Source of the DNA: B1 sp964355075
GTDB taxonomy: Bacteria > Bacteroidota > Bacteroidia > UKL13-3
Assembly (NCBI GenBank): GCA_964355075.1
Contig: CAYHCF010000015.1
Location: 1 to 64,000, forward strand
Direction: 5' to 3'
Length of the DNA: 64,000 nucleotides
The notes beneath the pieces were generated by a model. That model saw only the letters and a program-made list of their open reading frames with translations, was not told the origin of the DNA and searched no databases. Shown in pieces: positions 54,127 through 63,445 of the stretch; within the stretch, counting starts at the first letter, position 1; every line of letters begins with the position of its first letter. Position numbers and translations under genes: made by a program.

Positions 54127-55188
54127 ATGGTACAAAAACAACTTCTAATTTGGTATGCTCAAAACAAGAGAAATCTACCCTGGAGAAATACCTCTGATCC
54201 TTATATTATATGGCTTTCGGAGGTTATTCTGCAACAAACAAGGGTGCAACAGGGCTTACCCTATTTTATAAAATTTACTGATAAATATCAATCAATAAAA
54301 AAACTTTCCAGCGCTCCAAATGACGAAATAATGAAAATTTGGCAAGGTTTGGGTTATTATAGCAGGGCAAGAAATATGCATGAGACTGCAAAATTTTTGA
54401 CCAAACACCATCATGGCAAATTCCCCGAAACTTATGTAGAGTTGATTAAATTAAAAGGAATTGGCCCCTATACTGCTGCAGCCATAGCAAGTTTTGCTTT
54501 TGGAGAGGCCGTGGCGGTTGTGGATGGAAATGTTTACCGGGTTCTTTCCCGATTTTATGCCTTTGATGAACCCATCAACTCCCCGAATGGGAAAAAGGCT
54601 TTTGCCATACTTGCCGATGAGCTGTTAAATAAAAAGGAGCCGGCGCTGCATAACCAGGCCATGATGGAATTGGGATCTTTGGTTTGTAAGCCTCAAAATC
54701 CGAATTGCCCGGAATGTCCGTTTCAAATAAAATGTCAGGCTTTTATTCAAAACAAACAGGCGTATTATCCTCAAAAACTGAAAAAACAAGCTATCAGGAA
54801 GAGGTATTTTCACTATTTTTATTTTCTGGTTCAGGGAAAAACTGCCATATACAAAAGACCAGGTGGAGATATATGGCAAAATTTATATGATTTACCACTC
54901 CTTGAGTTTGATGTTTTCAAAAGTGAAGAAATGGTTTTGAATGAAATTAAAGAATGGAATGTATTCAGGCTGCTAAAAAAGGACAGACTCAGAATTGCCT
55001 ATCAAACCAAACATATTTTGACTCACCAACAGCTTTTTGCAACATTCTGGATAGTAAATTTATCAAAAAGACCTAAATTGGATGGGGAAATGATTTGGGT
55101 AGAGCCGGGCGAATTGAAAAATTATGCGATATCAAGATTGTTTGATAAGTTTTTAATTAATAATAAATCAGATTATGAGTTTAAATAA
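54127..55188 (+). CDS. mutY: A/G-specific adenine glycosylase
   Basis: MutY removes adenine mispaired with 8-oxoguanine. The 353-residue protein has the catalytic glutamate in WLSEVILQQTRVQQGLPY, the helix-hairpin-helix LKGIGPYTAAAIASFAFG and the catalytic aspartate in VVDGNVYRVLSRF. The iron-sulfur cluster loop is C-x6-C-x2-C-x5-C (CKPQNPNCPECPFQIKC). The C-terminal NUDIX-like domain that recognises oxoG follows. Length is normal. It overlaps ssb by 14 bp, opening the classic Bacteroidota cluster mutY-ssb-gldE-gldD. Confidence 0.96.
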   Translation: MVQKQLLIWYAQNKRNLPWRNTSDPYIIWLSEVILQQTRVQQGLPYFIKFTDKYQSIKKLSSAPNDEIMKIWQGLGYYSRARNMHETAKFLTKHHHGKFPETYVELIKLKGIGPYTAAAIASFAFGEAVAVVDGNVYRVLSRFYAFDEPINSPNGKKAFAILADELLNKKEPALHNQAMMELGSLVCKPQNPNCPECPFQIKCQAFIQNKQAYYPQKLKKQAIRKRYFHYFYFLVQGKTAIYKRPGGDIWQNLYDLPLLEFDVFKSEEMVLNEIKEWNVFRLLKKDRLRIAYQTKHILTHQQLFATFWIVNLSKRPKLDGEMIWVEPGELKNYAISRLFDKFLINNKSDYEFK

Positions 55189-55552
55189 AGTCATGTTAAT
55201 AGGTCATTTGGGGCAGGACCCCATTGTACGCTATTTGGAAAATAACCGCGTTGTAGCAAAATTTACGCTGGCAACAAATGAAGTATATCTTGATAAGGCA
55301 GGAGAAAAGAAAACCGAAACGGAATGGCATGAAATTGAAGTATGGGATCAATTGGCAAAATCGGTTGATCAACTGTATCAAAAAAGTTATTTAAAAAAAG
55401 GGACTCAGGTATATGTAGAAGGCAAAATAAGAACGGAGAATTATAGAGATAAAAGCGGTATGGAACAATACCGAAAAAAAATTAAAGCCAGTACCCTTTC
55501 CCTATTGAGCCAGCCAAAATCGGGTATGGAAAGCCATCATACGGATCAGTAA
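55175..55552 (+). CDS. ssb: Single-stranded DNA-binding protein
   Basis: The 125-residue OB-fold protein begins MSLNKVMLIGHLGQDPIVRYLENN, contains TEWHEIEVWDQLAKSVDQLY and the strand GTQVYVEGKIRTENYRDKSG. This is the standard bacterial SSB core. The usual acidic C-terminal tip (DDxPF) is missing: the chain ends in SHHTDQ. This short, tail-less form may be typical of the mutY-linked paralogue in Bacteroidota, with the main SSB encoded elsewhere. The start lies within the mutY end (14-bp overlap). Confidence 0.93.
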   Translation: MSLNKVMLIGHLGQDPIVRYLENNRVVAKFTLATNEVYLDKAGEKKTETEWHEIEVWDQLAKSVDQLYQKSYLKKGTQVYVEGKIRTENYRDKSGMEQYRKKIKASTLSLLSQPKSGMESHHTDQ

Positions 55553-55666
55553 TTTCTTTGAAATTATTTTTCTAAACCATCACACAGTCAGGATACTACC
55601 TTAAATTTATAGATATATATAAGGCATTATTCCGGTGCAAATTCCGTTTTAACGCTCAAATTATAA

Positions 55667-55674
55667 TACTTTTG
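55667..55674 (+). promoter_or_regulatory. Candidate -7 element for gldE-gldD
   Basis: The sequence tacttttg fits TAnnTTTG, about 50 bases upstream of the gldE ATG. The -33 region is weak (gtttt about 16 bases upstream). It would allow gldE and gldD to be expressed apart from mutY-ssb. Confidence 0.35.
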
Positions 55675-55723
55675 CTGCGGTTAAGTCAGGATAAACACTA
55701 ATTTGGCTATCTAAAAACAACAT

Positions 55724-57067
55724 ATGGGAGACCCTCCGCTTAGTTATATTATTGGCCAGATTTTAAACCCTGAACTCTGTTCGGCGGATTTGCTCAGCAT
55801 TTTTTTTAGCGTGTTAAGTATTTTAATATTGATATTTTTATCAGCACTTTATTCCGGCTCTGAAAATGCTTTTTTTTCGCTCACCAAAGCTCAGATAAAT
55901 GAATTGATCGAAATTCCCGGTGCCACTTCAAGGGCAATTATTTTTTTATTGCGATATCCAAAAAAGCTATTAGCAACCATTTTGATTGCCAATACATTTG
56001 TAAATATTGCCATTGTGTTAATTTCAACGTACTTATTTGCCACCGTATTTAATTTTCGTCTGTTTCCATTAACCGGATTTCTGGTTGAGGTTGTTATTGT
56101 AACTTTCATGCTGGTTCTTTTCGGGGAGGTAATGCCTAAAATATATTCCTTTCAACATAATACAAAGGTGACACGCTTTGTGGCAGTTCCAATGTATAGC
56201 AGCTTCAAATTGTTTCAACCGTTTGTTTATTTGCTTGAAAAAAGTACCAGTATTATTGATAAGCGCATTACCAAAAAGGGTCATATTTTAACATTGGATG
56301 AATTAACCCACGCCATTGATATTACTTCCGAAAAGGATTCTCCCAGGCAGGAAAGAAACATTTTAAAAGGCATTGTCAATTTTGGGAGTACCCATGTAAA
56401 GCAAATTATGAGGCAACGACCCGATATCGTAGCCATGGAACTTTCGGTTGGCTTTAAAGAACTCATACTTCAGATTGTTGATTCGGGGTATTCGCGCATT
56501 CCGATATACGAACATAATCTTGATCATATTAAAGGCATCCTGTTTACGAAAGACCTGTTGCCTCATATAAATGAACCGGATGACTTTAAGTGGCAAAGCC
56601 TGATCAGAAAACCCTTTTTTATTCCTGAAAGCAAGAAGATTGATGACTTATTAAAAGAGTTTCAAAGCAAACGAATGCATGTGGCCATCGTGGTAGATGA
56701 GTTTGGAGGTACCGAAGGCCTAGTGAGTATGGAGGATATCCTGGAAGAGATTTTTGGTGAAATTCAAGATGAGTTTGATAAAGAAGAACAAGTTTTCACT
56801 AAGATTAATGACCATACTTTTGTTTTCGAAGGCAAAATGATCATCAATGATGCCTGCAAATACATGGATGTAAATCCGGATATATTTGATGAGATCAGAA
56901 ATGAAGCAGAAACCCTTGGCGGTATTTTATTAGAGCTTAATTCGTTTTTACCTAAACTGGGTCAGGAAATTGTTTATAAGAATTTTACTTTTAAAATTGA
57001 ATCCGTAGATAAAAGGAAAATCAATCGCATTAAAATCACCTTTACTTCCGATACCCATGTTCAATAG
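55724..57067 (+). CDS. gldE: Gliding motility-associated protein GldE
   Basis: GldE is a membrane protein linked to gliding and T9SS function. The 447-residue protein has an N-terminal DUF21 membrane domain with several helices (starting around LLSIFFSVLSILILIFLSALYSG). Two CBS domains come next (about residues 215-340, with MRQRPDIVAMELSVGFKEL and MHVAIVVDEFGGTEGLVSMED). A CorC/HlyC transporter-associated domain (about 350-440) completes it. This order is that of the HlyC/CorC family. Position directly before gldD identifies it as GldE. The gldD start overlaps its end by 11 bp. Confidence 0.93.
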   Translation: MGDPPLSYIIGQILNPELCSADLLSIFFSVLSILILIFLSALYSGSENAFFSLTKAQINELIEIPGATSRAIIFLLRYPKKLLATILIANTFVNIAIVLISTYLFATVFNFRLFPLTGFLVEVVIVTFMLVLFGEVMPKIYSFQHNTKVTRFVAVPMYSSFKLFQPFVYLLEKSTSIIDKRITKKGHILTLDELTHAIDITSEKDSPRQERNILKGIVNFGSTHVKQIMRQRPDIVAMELSVGFKELILQIVDSGYSRIPIYEHNLDHIKGILFTKDLLPHINEPDDFKWQSLIRKPFFIPESKKIDDLLKEFQSKRMHVAIVVDEFGGTEGLVSMEDILEEIFGEIQDEFDKEEQVFTKINDHTFVFEGKMIINDACKYMDVNPDIFDEIRNEAETLGGILLELNSFLPKLGQEIVYKNFTFKIESVDKRKINRIKITFTSDTHVQ

Positions 57068-57638
57068 GTTACTATTTTTTGCTTATATTCCCATTTTATT
57101 AATAGGTTCCTGCAAGGATGATCAATATATTCCAAAGCCAAGGGGTTTTCAGCGAATTGACTTTCCAAAACATATATATCAGAAATATTGGTTGAGCACT
57201 TGTAATTACGGGTTCGATTTACCGCTGTATGCAGAGGTGAAATTGGACCCCTATCCGTTGGCTGAAGAGTGCTGGTACAATGTAAATTATTTGCCATTTG
57301 GCGCTACTTTGCATCTTAGCTATCGCAATATTGAAAACAGAGCAGATTTGTTTAAAGTAATCAACGATTCACGTGAGATGGTATACAAGCACGTGATGCG
57401 TGCCGATGAAATCATTGAAAACTATATCAAAACGCCCGATTTTCAAGGGGTATTTTACGAATTAGATGGCAGTACAGCCACCAATGCCCAATTTTATGTT
57501 ACGGATAGTACCCAGCACTTTTTAAGAGGTTCGCTTTATTTTAATTCAAAAACAGACCCCGATTCCATTGCACCGGTTTTAAAGTTTTTAAAAATGGATA
57601 TGTTGCGCTTGATCGAATCGCTGGAATGGAAGAAATAA
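57057..57638 (+). CDS. gldD: Gliding motility lipoprotein GldD
   Basis: The 193-residue lipoprotein has a short signal with the lipobox at GSC (PILLIGSCKDD, Cys about 19) and the GldD hallmark YIPKPRGFQRIDFPKHIYQ. Further conserved stretches are CWYNVNYLPFGATLHLSY and the C-terminal FYELDGSTATNAQFYVTDST. GldD is needed for gliding in flavobacteria, but its exact role is not known. Its start overlaps gldE by 11 bp, so the two are translationally coupled. Confidence 0.95.
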   Translation: MFNRLLFFAYIPILLIGSCKDDQYIPKPRGFQRIDFPKHIYQKYWLSTCNYGFDLPLYAEVKLDPYPLAEECWYNVNYLPFGATLHLSYRNIENRADLFKVINDSREMVYKHVMRADEIIENYIKTPDFQGVFYELDGSTATNAQFYVTDSTQHFLRGSLYFNSKTDPDSIAPVLKFLKMDMLRLIESLEWKK

Positions 57639-57671
57639 TATTATTACCAATCTTAATATATACAGATTACT

Positions 57672-59363
57672 TTATTGTAAGAATTCAACCTTGAATTCTA
57701 CTCTCCTGTTACGGGTTCGTCCTTTCTCATTCAGGTTGGAATCTACAGGAATTGTTTCGCCATAGCCATAAGCAGTTACCCTTAAAGGATCAACACCATG
57801 TGATATCAGGTAATTTGCAACGGATGAGGCACGATTCTCTGATAGCGTCAAGTTCATCCCATCGTCGCCGACATTATCTGTATGTCCGCCTATTAATAAT
57901 TTGTAGCTGGGATTTTCAAACATCACCTTAACGATTGCATTTAAGATTGCAAAGGAAACAGGTTTAATTATAGCTTTCCCCGTTTCAAATTGAATTCCTT
58001 GCAAAGCTTTTTCAAATAACTGTTTGGTTTCTTTTTTTAATTCAGGACAACCAAAATTGGAAGCTGTACCGGGAATGGCCGGGCATTTGTCAATATCATC
58101 AAATATCCCGTCATTATCCGTATCGGGGCAACCGTAATGAGAAGGGCTTCCAGCCACCTGAGGACATTTATCAATACCATTATGAACTCCGTCAAGATCG
58201 GTATCCGGGCATCCTAAAGTGGCAATTGGACCTTTAATTTTAGGGCACATATCTTTTGAGTCTTCGATACCGTCGTTATCTGAATCAGGGCAACCTTTAA
58301 ATTCTGCAACGCCGGCAACATTTGGACATAAGTCTCCCTCATCGCTAATTCCGTCACCATCAGAATCGGGGCAACCATTCATTTTCAGTATCCCTTTTAC
58401 GTTTGGACATTTATCATTTTTATCCATAATACCGTCGCCGTCAGAATCAGGGCAGCCGTTAAATTGAGCCAGACCGGGATTATCAGGACAAAGATCATCT
58501 TTATCGGAAACCCCATCTTTGTCAAGATCGGGGCAGCCTTTAGTTTTGGACAGACCGAACAATGTGGGACATTCATCCTGATAGTCAGCAACGCCATCTC
58601 CATCTCCATCAAGCGGGCAGCCATTTTTGTCAATTTTAGCACCCTCAGGAGTTCCCGAACATTTATCCTTTAGGTCTGTAACACCATCGTGATCTTCATC
58701 CTTGCCGGCTCCAAGATTAAAATAAATGCCCAAAGTATGTAACAAAAATTTATCATTATCGGTAAACTTAATAGCAGGTGGACTATTTTTATTGTAATGA
58801 GCTGAACTCAGATAACCAAAGGTTGCCTGATAATTAATACTTATTATTTCACTCAATGCCAAATGCAGGCCTAAACCACCTATTATGGGATAATTTTGAT
58901 CATTATTAATATCCTTACCTGCGAATTCTGAAATTCCGATACCTGCGAACAGATAAGGTGAAAGTGGGGCATTCTCCTCTATTAAATAACCATTATTAAA
59001 TTTATATTTAATGTTTGCATTTCCATGGTACATTGTACCTTTAAAGTAATATTTATCATAATATCCCCATGAACCACTGGTTGCCATTACAGAAAAATCG
59101 AAAGAGCTGTTGAGGTATCTGTTTAAAGATATACCTATGGTTGGATTCTGAGAAATTACATTGGTGTTTAATTCATAAATGTTGTTTCCAAGATCTCCTG
59201 CATAAACACTAAATCCACCCATCACACCTAAATTCCACAAGCGGTCATTTGTTTGTGCATTGGAAAGAAAAAACGCAAATGGAAGGATTAGAAACAGTAA
59301 GAAATGTTTCAATTTTCCACCATCGGGAAAATTTACATTTCTGATTTTTGATATTTTATTCAT
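57672..59363 (-). CDS. OmpA-family outer membrane protein with TSP3 calcium repeats
   Basis: The 563-residue protein has an N-terminal hydrophobic signal (about residues 18-36, ending in SNAQ) and an outer-membrane beta-barrel of about 200 residues. Eight thrombospondin type 3-like repeats follow (DxDxDGxxD ... CP ... GCP, about 225-430), each able to bind calcium. An OmpA C-terminal peptidoglycan-binding domain (about 445-563) contains LLIGGHTDNVGDDGMNLTLSE and the end RRVEFKVEF. It should tie the outer membrane to the cell wall. It ends 33 bp from the convergent gldD, and no terminator hairpin was seen between them. Confidence 0.93.
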   Translation of the reverse strand: MNKISKIRNVNFPDGGKLKHFLLFLILPFAFFLSNAQTNDRLWNLGVMGGFSVYAGDLGNNIYELNTNVISQNPTIGISLNRYLNSSFDFSVMATSGSWGYYDKYYFKGTMYHGNANIKYKFNNGYLIEENAPLSPYLFAGIGISEFAGKDINNDQNYPIIGGLGLHLALSEIISINYQATFGYLSSAHYNKNSPPAIKFTDNDKFLLHTLGIYFNLGAGKDEDHDGVTDLKDKCSGTPEGAKIDKNGCPLDGDGDGVADYQDECPTLFGLSKTKGCPDLDKDGVSDKDDLCPDNPGLAQFNGCPDSDGDGIMDKNDKCPNVKGILKMNGCPDSDGDGISDEGDLCPNVAGVAEFKGCPDSDNDGIEDSKDMCPKIKGPIATLGCPDTDLDGVHNGIDKCPQVAGSPSHYGCPDTDNDGIFDDIDKCPAIPGTASNFGCPELKKETKQLFEKALQGIQFETGKAIIKPVSFAILNAIVKVMFENPSYKLLIGGHTDNVGDDGMNLTLSENRASSVANYLISHGVDPLRVTAYGYGETIPVDSNLNEKGRTRNRRVEFKVEFLQ

Positions 59364-59467
59364 TTTAATTGATTACTCATTTAGTGAGATAATCGCGTTC
59401 AAATATAATAAAATACAGTGTTTACATTAACGTAAGCATATAAATAGTGGGCAGATTTCAAAAAGAG

Positions 59468-60583
59468 TTATAAGTTCCCTCTCTCATCCTGTTCTCTTTC
59501 AATGGCTTCAAACAAAGCTTTAAAGTTACCTTTGCCAAAAGATCTGGCTCCTTTACGCTGAATGATTTCATAGAATAGGGTCGGACGGTCCTCAACGGGT
59601 TTGGTAAACAATTGCAACAAATAACCTTCATCGTCGCGGTCAACCAAAATACCTAATTCCCTTAAGGGTTCAATATTTTCTTCAATCGGGCCGACCCGAT
59701 CGAGCAAATCATCGTAATAGGAAGTTGGAACCTTTAAAAATTCAACGCCACGAGCCATTAAATCTTTTACTGTTTTAACAATATCATGGGTGGCAATGGC
59801 TATATGTTGTGTGCCTTCGCCTTCATAAAACTCAAGGTATTCTTCTACCTGTGATTTCTTTTTGCCCACAGCCGGTTCATTGATGGGAAATTTCACGTAG
59901 CCATTTCCATTGCTCATTACTTTGCTCATTAAAGCAGAGTATTCGGTTGAAATATCATTATCGTCGAACGACAAAATATTTTTGAATCCCATTACATTTT
60001 GGTAAAAATCAACCCATGGATTCATTTGATTCCAGCCTACGTTACCCACACAATGGTCAACATAGAGCAGACCGGTTTCTGTTGGGTTATAGTTGCTTTC
60101 CCATTTTCTAAAGCCCGGCATAAATACGCCCATATAATTTTTGCGTTCAACAAACAGGTGAACTACTTCACCATAGGTATGAATGCCGCTCAAGCGCACT
60201 TCGCCATCTTTATCTGTTAAAGTGGTGGGTTCCATATAAGATTTAGCACCCCTTTTCATGGTTTGTGCGTAGGCATCATAGGCATCGTTTACGGCAAGGG
60301 CAAGTACTTTTACGCCATCACCATGTTTGGTGTGGTGTTCTGCTATCGGGTTGTTTGAATGCAAAGGGGAAGTGAGCATTAAACGCATTTTATTTTGAAC
60401 CAACACATAGCTGGCACGGTCTTTTACGCCGGTTTCCGGTCCTGCATAGGCGAGGCTTTGAAAGCCAAAAGCGGTTTTGTAATAATGGGCAGCCTGTTTG
60501 GCGTTTCCAACATACAGTTCAACATAATCGGTTCCGTTTAAAGGAAGAAAATCTGGATTTGCCAGGGGGTCATTTTCTGTCAT
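59468..60583 (-). CDS. hppD: 4-hydroxyphenylpyruvate dioxygenase
   Basis: HppD converts 4-hydroxyphenylpyruvate to homogentisate in tyrosine degradation. The 371-residue iron enzyme has two glyoxalase-like halves. The iron ligands are in LLYVDHCVGN (His), EGTQHIAIATHD (His) and FYEIIQRKGARSFGKGNFK (Glu). The C-terminal signature GxRSFGKGNFKALFEAIE is intact. It is about 450 bp downstream of hmgA on the same strand, with a small gene between, so two steps of the pathway are linked here. Fumarylacetoacetase is not in the window. Confidence 0.96.
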   Translation of the reverse strand: MTENDPLANPDFLPLNGTDYVELYVGNAKQAAHYYKTAFGFQSLAYAGPETGVKDRASYVLVQNKMRLMLTSPLHSNNPIAEHHTKHGDGVKVLALAVNDAYDAYAQTMKRGAKSYMEPTTLTDKDGEVRLSGIHTYGEVVHLFVERKNYMGVFMPGFRKWESNYNPTETGLLYVDHCVGNVGWNQMNPWVDFYQNVMGFKNILSFDDNDISTEYSALMSKVMSNGNGYVKFPINEPAVGKKKSQVEEYLEFYEGEGTQHIAIATHDIVKTVKDLMARGVEFLKVPTSYYDDLLDRVGPIEENIEPLRELGILVDRDDEGYLLQLFTKPVEDRPTLFYEIIQRKGARSFGKGNFKALFEAIEREQDERGNL

Positions 60584-60778
60584 ATCTATTAATTTAATTG
60601 ATTCAATAGTTCAAAGTGAATAGGGCTAAAAATAAGTATTGTGGATTATTCAGGAACAGCCATTTCACCTCAATTATATGCAAAGTAAAGCTTAGTGGAT
60701 TGAAAATGCTATCAGGATTGAGTAAAATAATTTATTCTTTCAAAAATTTGAAATTATACTCAGCACCTGTTTTGATAT

Positions 60779-60985
60779 TTACCATTTTTCGCTTATAGCC
60801 TTCGCTTTATCCAGTGGGATTGATTTGCTTTTTTCGGCTGATTTAACAATATCACGCCATTCTTTGTAACTATCATGTTTTTCAATTTCAACAAAGTCCA
60901 GGTTTTTCAAAAACTGATATAAAGCTTTTGCTTTGCTTTCATTATTTATTTTTAACAGGTAATCCATAATTTTAGTTTTATCCAA
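60779..60985 (-). CDS. Small antitoxin-like protein, unpaired
   Basis: The 68-residue protein begins MDKTKIMDYLLKINNESKAKALYQFLKNL and ends DIVKSAEKSKSIPLDKAKAISEKW. The last part resembles the C-terminus of antitoxins that partner RelE-like toxins in Bacteroidota, where EKS-x-IP-(L)-(D/E)-x-A-x-x-x-S-E-KW is common. No toxin gene adjoins it. It lies between hmgA and hppD on the same strand, so it could be an orphan remnant or a small regulator. Function is unproven. Confidence 0.55.
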   Translation of the reverse strand: MDKTKIMDYLLKINNESKAKALYQFLKNLDFVEIEKHDSYKEWRDIVKSAEKSKSIPLDKAKAISEKW

Positions 60986-61035
60986 ATATAAATATAAAAT
61001 TTAATTAATACTTTTCTCCTTTCTCATAACACCTT

Positions 61036-62193
61036 TCATTCCACCCACGATTTATAATACTCCGGGTCTTCGCAATCCATGGCGGCTTGTGTGATTTGCA
61101 GCGGGTAGAAGGGGTCTACCATAATGGCCAACTCATTGGTTTCTTTTGCGCCAATACTTTTCTCAACCGTTCCGGGATGCGGCCCATGGGGTATGCCTTT
61201 TGGGTGCAAGCTGATCATGCCACGTTCTACATGTTTACGACTCATAAATTCTCCTTCCACATAATACAAAACCTCGTCGCTATCTACATTGCTATGGTTG
61301 TAGGGAGCAGGAATTGCATCGGGATGGTAATCATACAGACGGGGTACAAAAGAACAAATCACAAAATTATTGCCTTCAAAGGTTTGATGAATGGGAGGCG
61401 GCATGTGCACGCGACCGGTAATGGGTTCATACTGATGTATGCTGAACCCATAAGGATACTGATAGCCATCCCAGCCAACGGCATCAAAAGGATGGGTAGC
61501 ATAGGTATACGGGAAGATCAAATCCTGCTTTTTTATCAGGACTATAAAATCTCCAGATTCGTCATGCGTTTCCAGGTTTTCGGGTAATTTAATGTCACGC
61601 TCACAAAACGGCGAATGTTCCAGGAATTGCCCGAATGGGTTCAGGTAACGTTTTGGCGGTCTGATGGGAGAGAAGCTTTCGGTAATAAATAAGCGGTTCT
61701 TTTCATTTACAAACTCAAGCTGGTAAATGGTACCACGTGGAATTACCAGATAATCTCCATACTCAAAGTTGATATTTCCATAAATCGTTTTTAATTTTCC
61801 ACTTCCTTCATGAATAAAAATTACTTCATCCGAATCCGAATTTTTGAAATAATATGCGGTCATACTTTTGCGGGGAGCTGCGCTAATAAGATATACATCT
61901 TTATTGAACAGCAATATTTTACGGGATTCTAAATAATCGTCTGTTGGTTCCGTATGGTACGTAAGAAAACTTCTGTTTTGTAAATTCCTGGAGATAGCTG
62001 CCTTTGGTTCAATGGAATACGACTCGCCAATTTCTTTCACCAAAGTAGGTGGGTGACAGTGGTAAACCAATGAATACAGGCTACTAAATCCTTCCGTTGA
62101 GATCAACTCTTCGGCATACAGGGTTCCATCCGGTTTTCGGAACTGGGTGTGTCTCTTTTGAGGGATATTTCCCATTTTGTGGTAAAAAGGCAT
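61036..62193 (-). CDS. hmgA: Homogentisate 1,2-dioxygenase
   Basis: HmgA cleaves the homogentisate ring in tyrosine breakdown. The 385-residue cupin protein has the conserved starts MPFYHKMGNIPQKRHTQFRK and SLVYHCHPPTLVKEI. The iron-site region has PRLYDYHPDAIPAPYNHSNV, then DEVLYYVEGEFMSRKHVERG (Glu ligand) and SLHPKGIPHGPHPG (His ligand). This is the shorter bacterial form without the long plant and animal N-terminus. It lies upstream of hppD on the same strand. Confidence 0.95.
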   Translation of the reverse strand: MPFYHKMGNIPQKRHTQFRKPDGTLYAEELISTEGFSSLYSLVYHCHPPTLVKEIGESYSIEPKAAISRNLQNRSFLTYHTEPTDDYLESRKILLFNKDVYLISAAPRKSMTAYYFKNSDSDEVIFIHEGSGKLKTIYGNINFEYGDYLVIPRGTIYQLEFVNEKNRLFITESFSPIRPPKRYLNPFGQFLEHSPFCERDIKLPENLETHDESGDFIVLIKKQDLIFPYTYATHPFDAVGWDGYQYPYGFSIHQYEPITGRVHMPPPIHQTFEGNNFVICSFVPRLYDYHPDAIPAPYNHSNVDSDEVLYYVEGEFMSRKHVERGMISLHPKGIPHGPHPGTVEKSIGAKETNELAIMVDPFYPLQITQAAMDCEDPEYYKSWVE

Positions 62194-62333
62194 ATTTCTA
62201 TAAAATTATTATTTTAAGTTTGAAAAAAAATCAGATCCAAAGCAAACTGTTTCCCTATTTTTATGACTTCATTATTGCCATACTTATCTCATATCAGCTT
62301 TTGACCTAATTATAAAAAACCAAAAATAAACAA

Positions 62334-63353
62334 ATGCACTTATATACAACTGTCAAAAACATAGTTTTTTTCAACCTGCTTATTATTTATTCGGCCTGCA
62401 ATTTTTCTGAGCATTCAAAAACACCGGGATCCTCTTCAGATACTATTCAACAAAGCAGTTCGGCCAAAGAAATAAGTCAGAAAATTGAATCTGACCCTAA
62501 AAACGCCGAATTGTATTACCAAAGATCACAAATTTATTTCAACGAAAAATACTTAAACAGGGCAGAGGCCGATATGGAAACAGCCATTCGACTGGATTCT
62601 ACCAATGCTTTGTATCATTATAATATGGGGCGTGTCCAATACGCAATGAATAAAACGCAGGCGGCGGCCAATCAATATGAAAAGGCAATAACCCTGAAGC
62701 CTGATTTTGATGTAGCCAAACTAAAATTAGCTGATCTCTATTTTCTGGTGAAGGAGCATTCAAAATCCATTGACTTGTTAAACAGTGCCATGAAAACGGA
62801 CAAAGGTAATGGGGCGATTTATCACATGCTGGGCTTGAATTACAAGGAAACGGGCGATACACCGAGGGCGATATATCATTTTCAGACAGCGGTTGAAATG
62901 GATCCGACAGATTATGAATCGACGCTGTATATTGCAAATTTATACGCTGCGAAAAGGAAGGAAATTGCTTTTGAGTATTATAATGCCGCCTTGAAATTGC
63001 GTCCAAAGAGCGTTGAGGCTTTATTTGCAAGGGGTGTTTTTGCTCAAAACATGAAAATGTACAAACAGGCCTTAATGGATTACAGAAGAGTAATTAATAT
63101 AGATTTGAATCATTACCTGTCTTATTACAATGTTGGTTATATAAACTATGAAAGTAAATTTTATAAGGAAGCCATTCGCAACTGGGATATTTGTACCCGC
63201 ATGAACCCGGAATTTGCCAATGCTTATTATATGAAAGGTCTGGCTTATGATCAGATTGGAAAGATTGAGGATGCAAAGGTCAGTTACCAATACGCACTTG
63301 AACTTGAGCCACAAAATGAGTTGTTTAAGAAGGCTGTGAGACCATCCAAATAA
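62334..63353 (+). CDS. TPR lipoprotein
   Basis: The 339-residue protein has a signal peptide with a lipobox (IIYSACNFSEH, Cys near residue 22), a Ser-rich linker, and then seven to eight TPR units that fill most of the chain (for example YYQRSQIYFNEKYLNRAEAD, YYMKGLAYDQIGKIEDAK). It is probably an outer-membrane or inner-membrane lipoprotein that scaffolds protein complexes. It converges with the T9SS type B gene, 92 bp away. No specific partner is visible. Confidence 0.85.
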   Translation: MHLYTTVKNIVFFNLLIIYSACNFSEHSKTPGSSSDTIQQSSSAKEISQKIESDPKNAELYYQRSQIYFNEKYLNRAEADMETAIRLDSTNALYHYNMGRVQYAMNKTQAAANQYEKAITLKPDFDVAKLKLADLYFLVKEHSKSIDLLNSAMKTDKGNGAIYHMLGLNYKETGDTPRAIYHFQTAVEMDPTDYESTLYIANLYAAKRKEIAFEYYNAALKLRPKSVEALFARGVFAQNMKMYKQALMDYRRVINIDLNHYLSYYNVGYINYESKFYKEAIRNWDICTRMNPEFANAYYMKGLAYDQIGKIEDAKVSYQYALELEPQNELFKKAVRPSK

Positions 63354-63445
63354 TAGGGACTTTTTTCAATGCTGTTCCTACCGCTTTTAATATGATGCAT
63401 TGGCGGAATCGGAAATAGTTATGCATAAACCATTATTATTTAATC

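Noticed and set aside
58219..58673. Antisense frames across the OmpA gene
   Set aside because: They are shadows of the highly regular TSP3 repeat DNA and encode repetitive peptides only.
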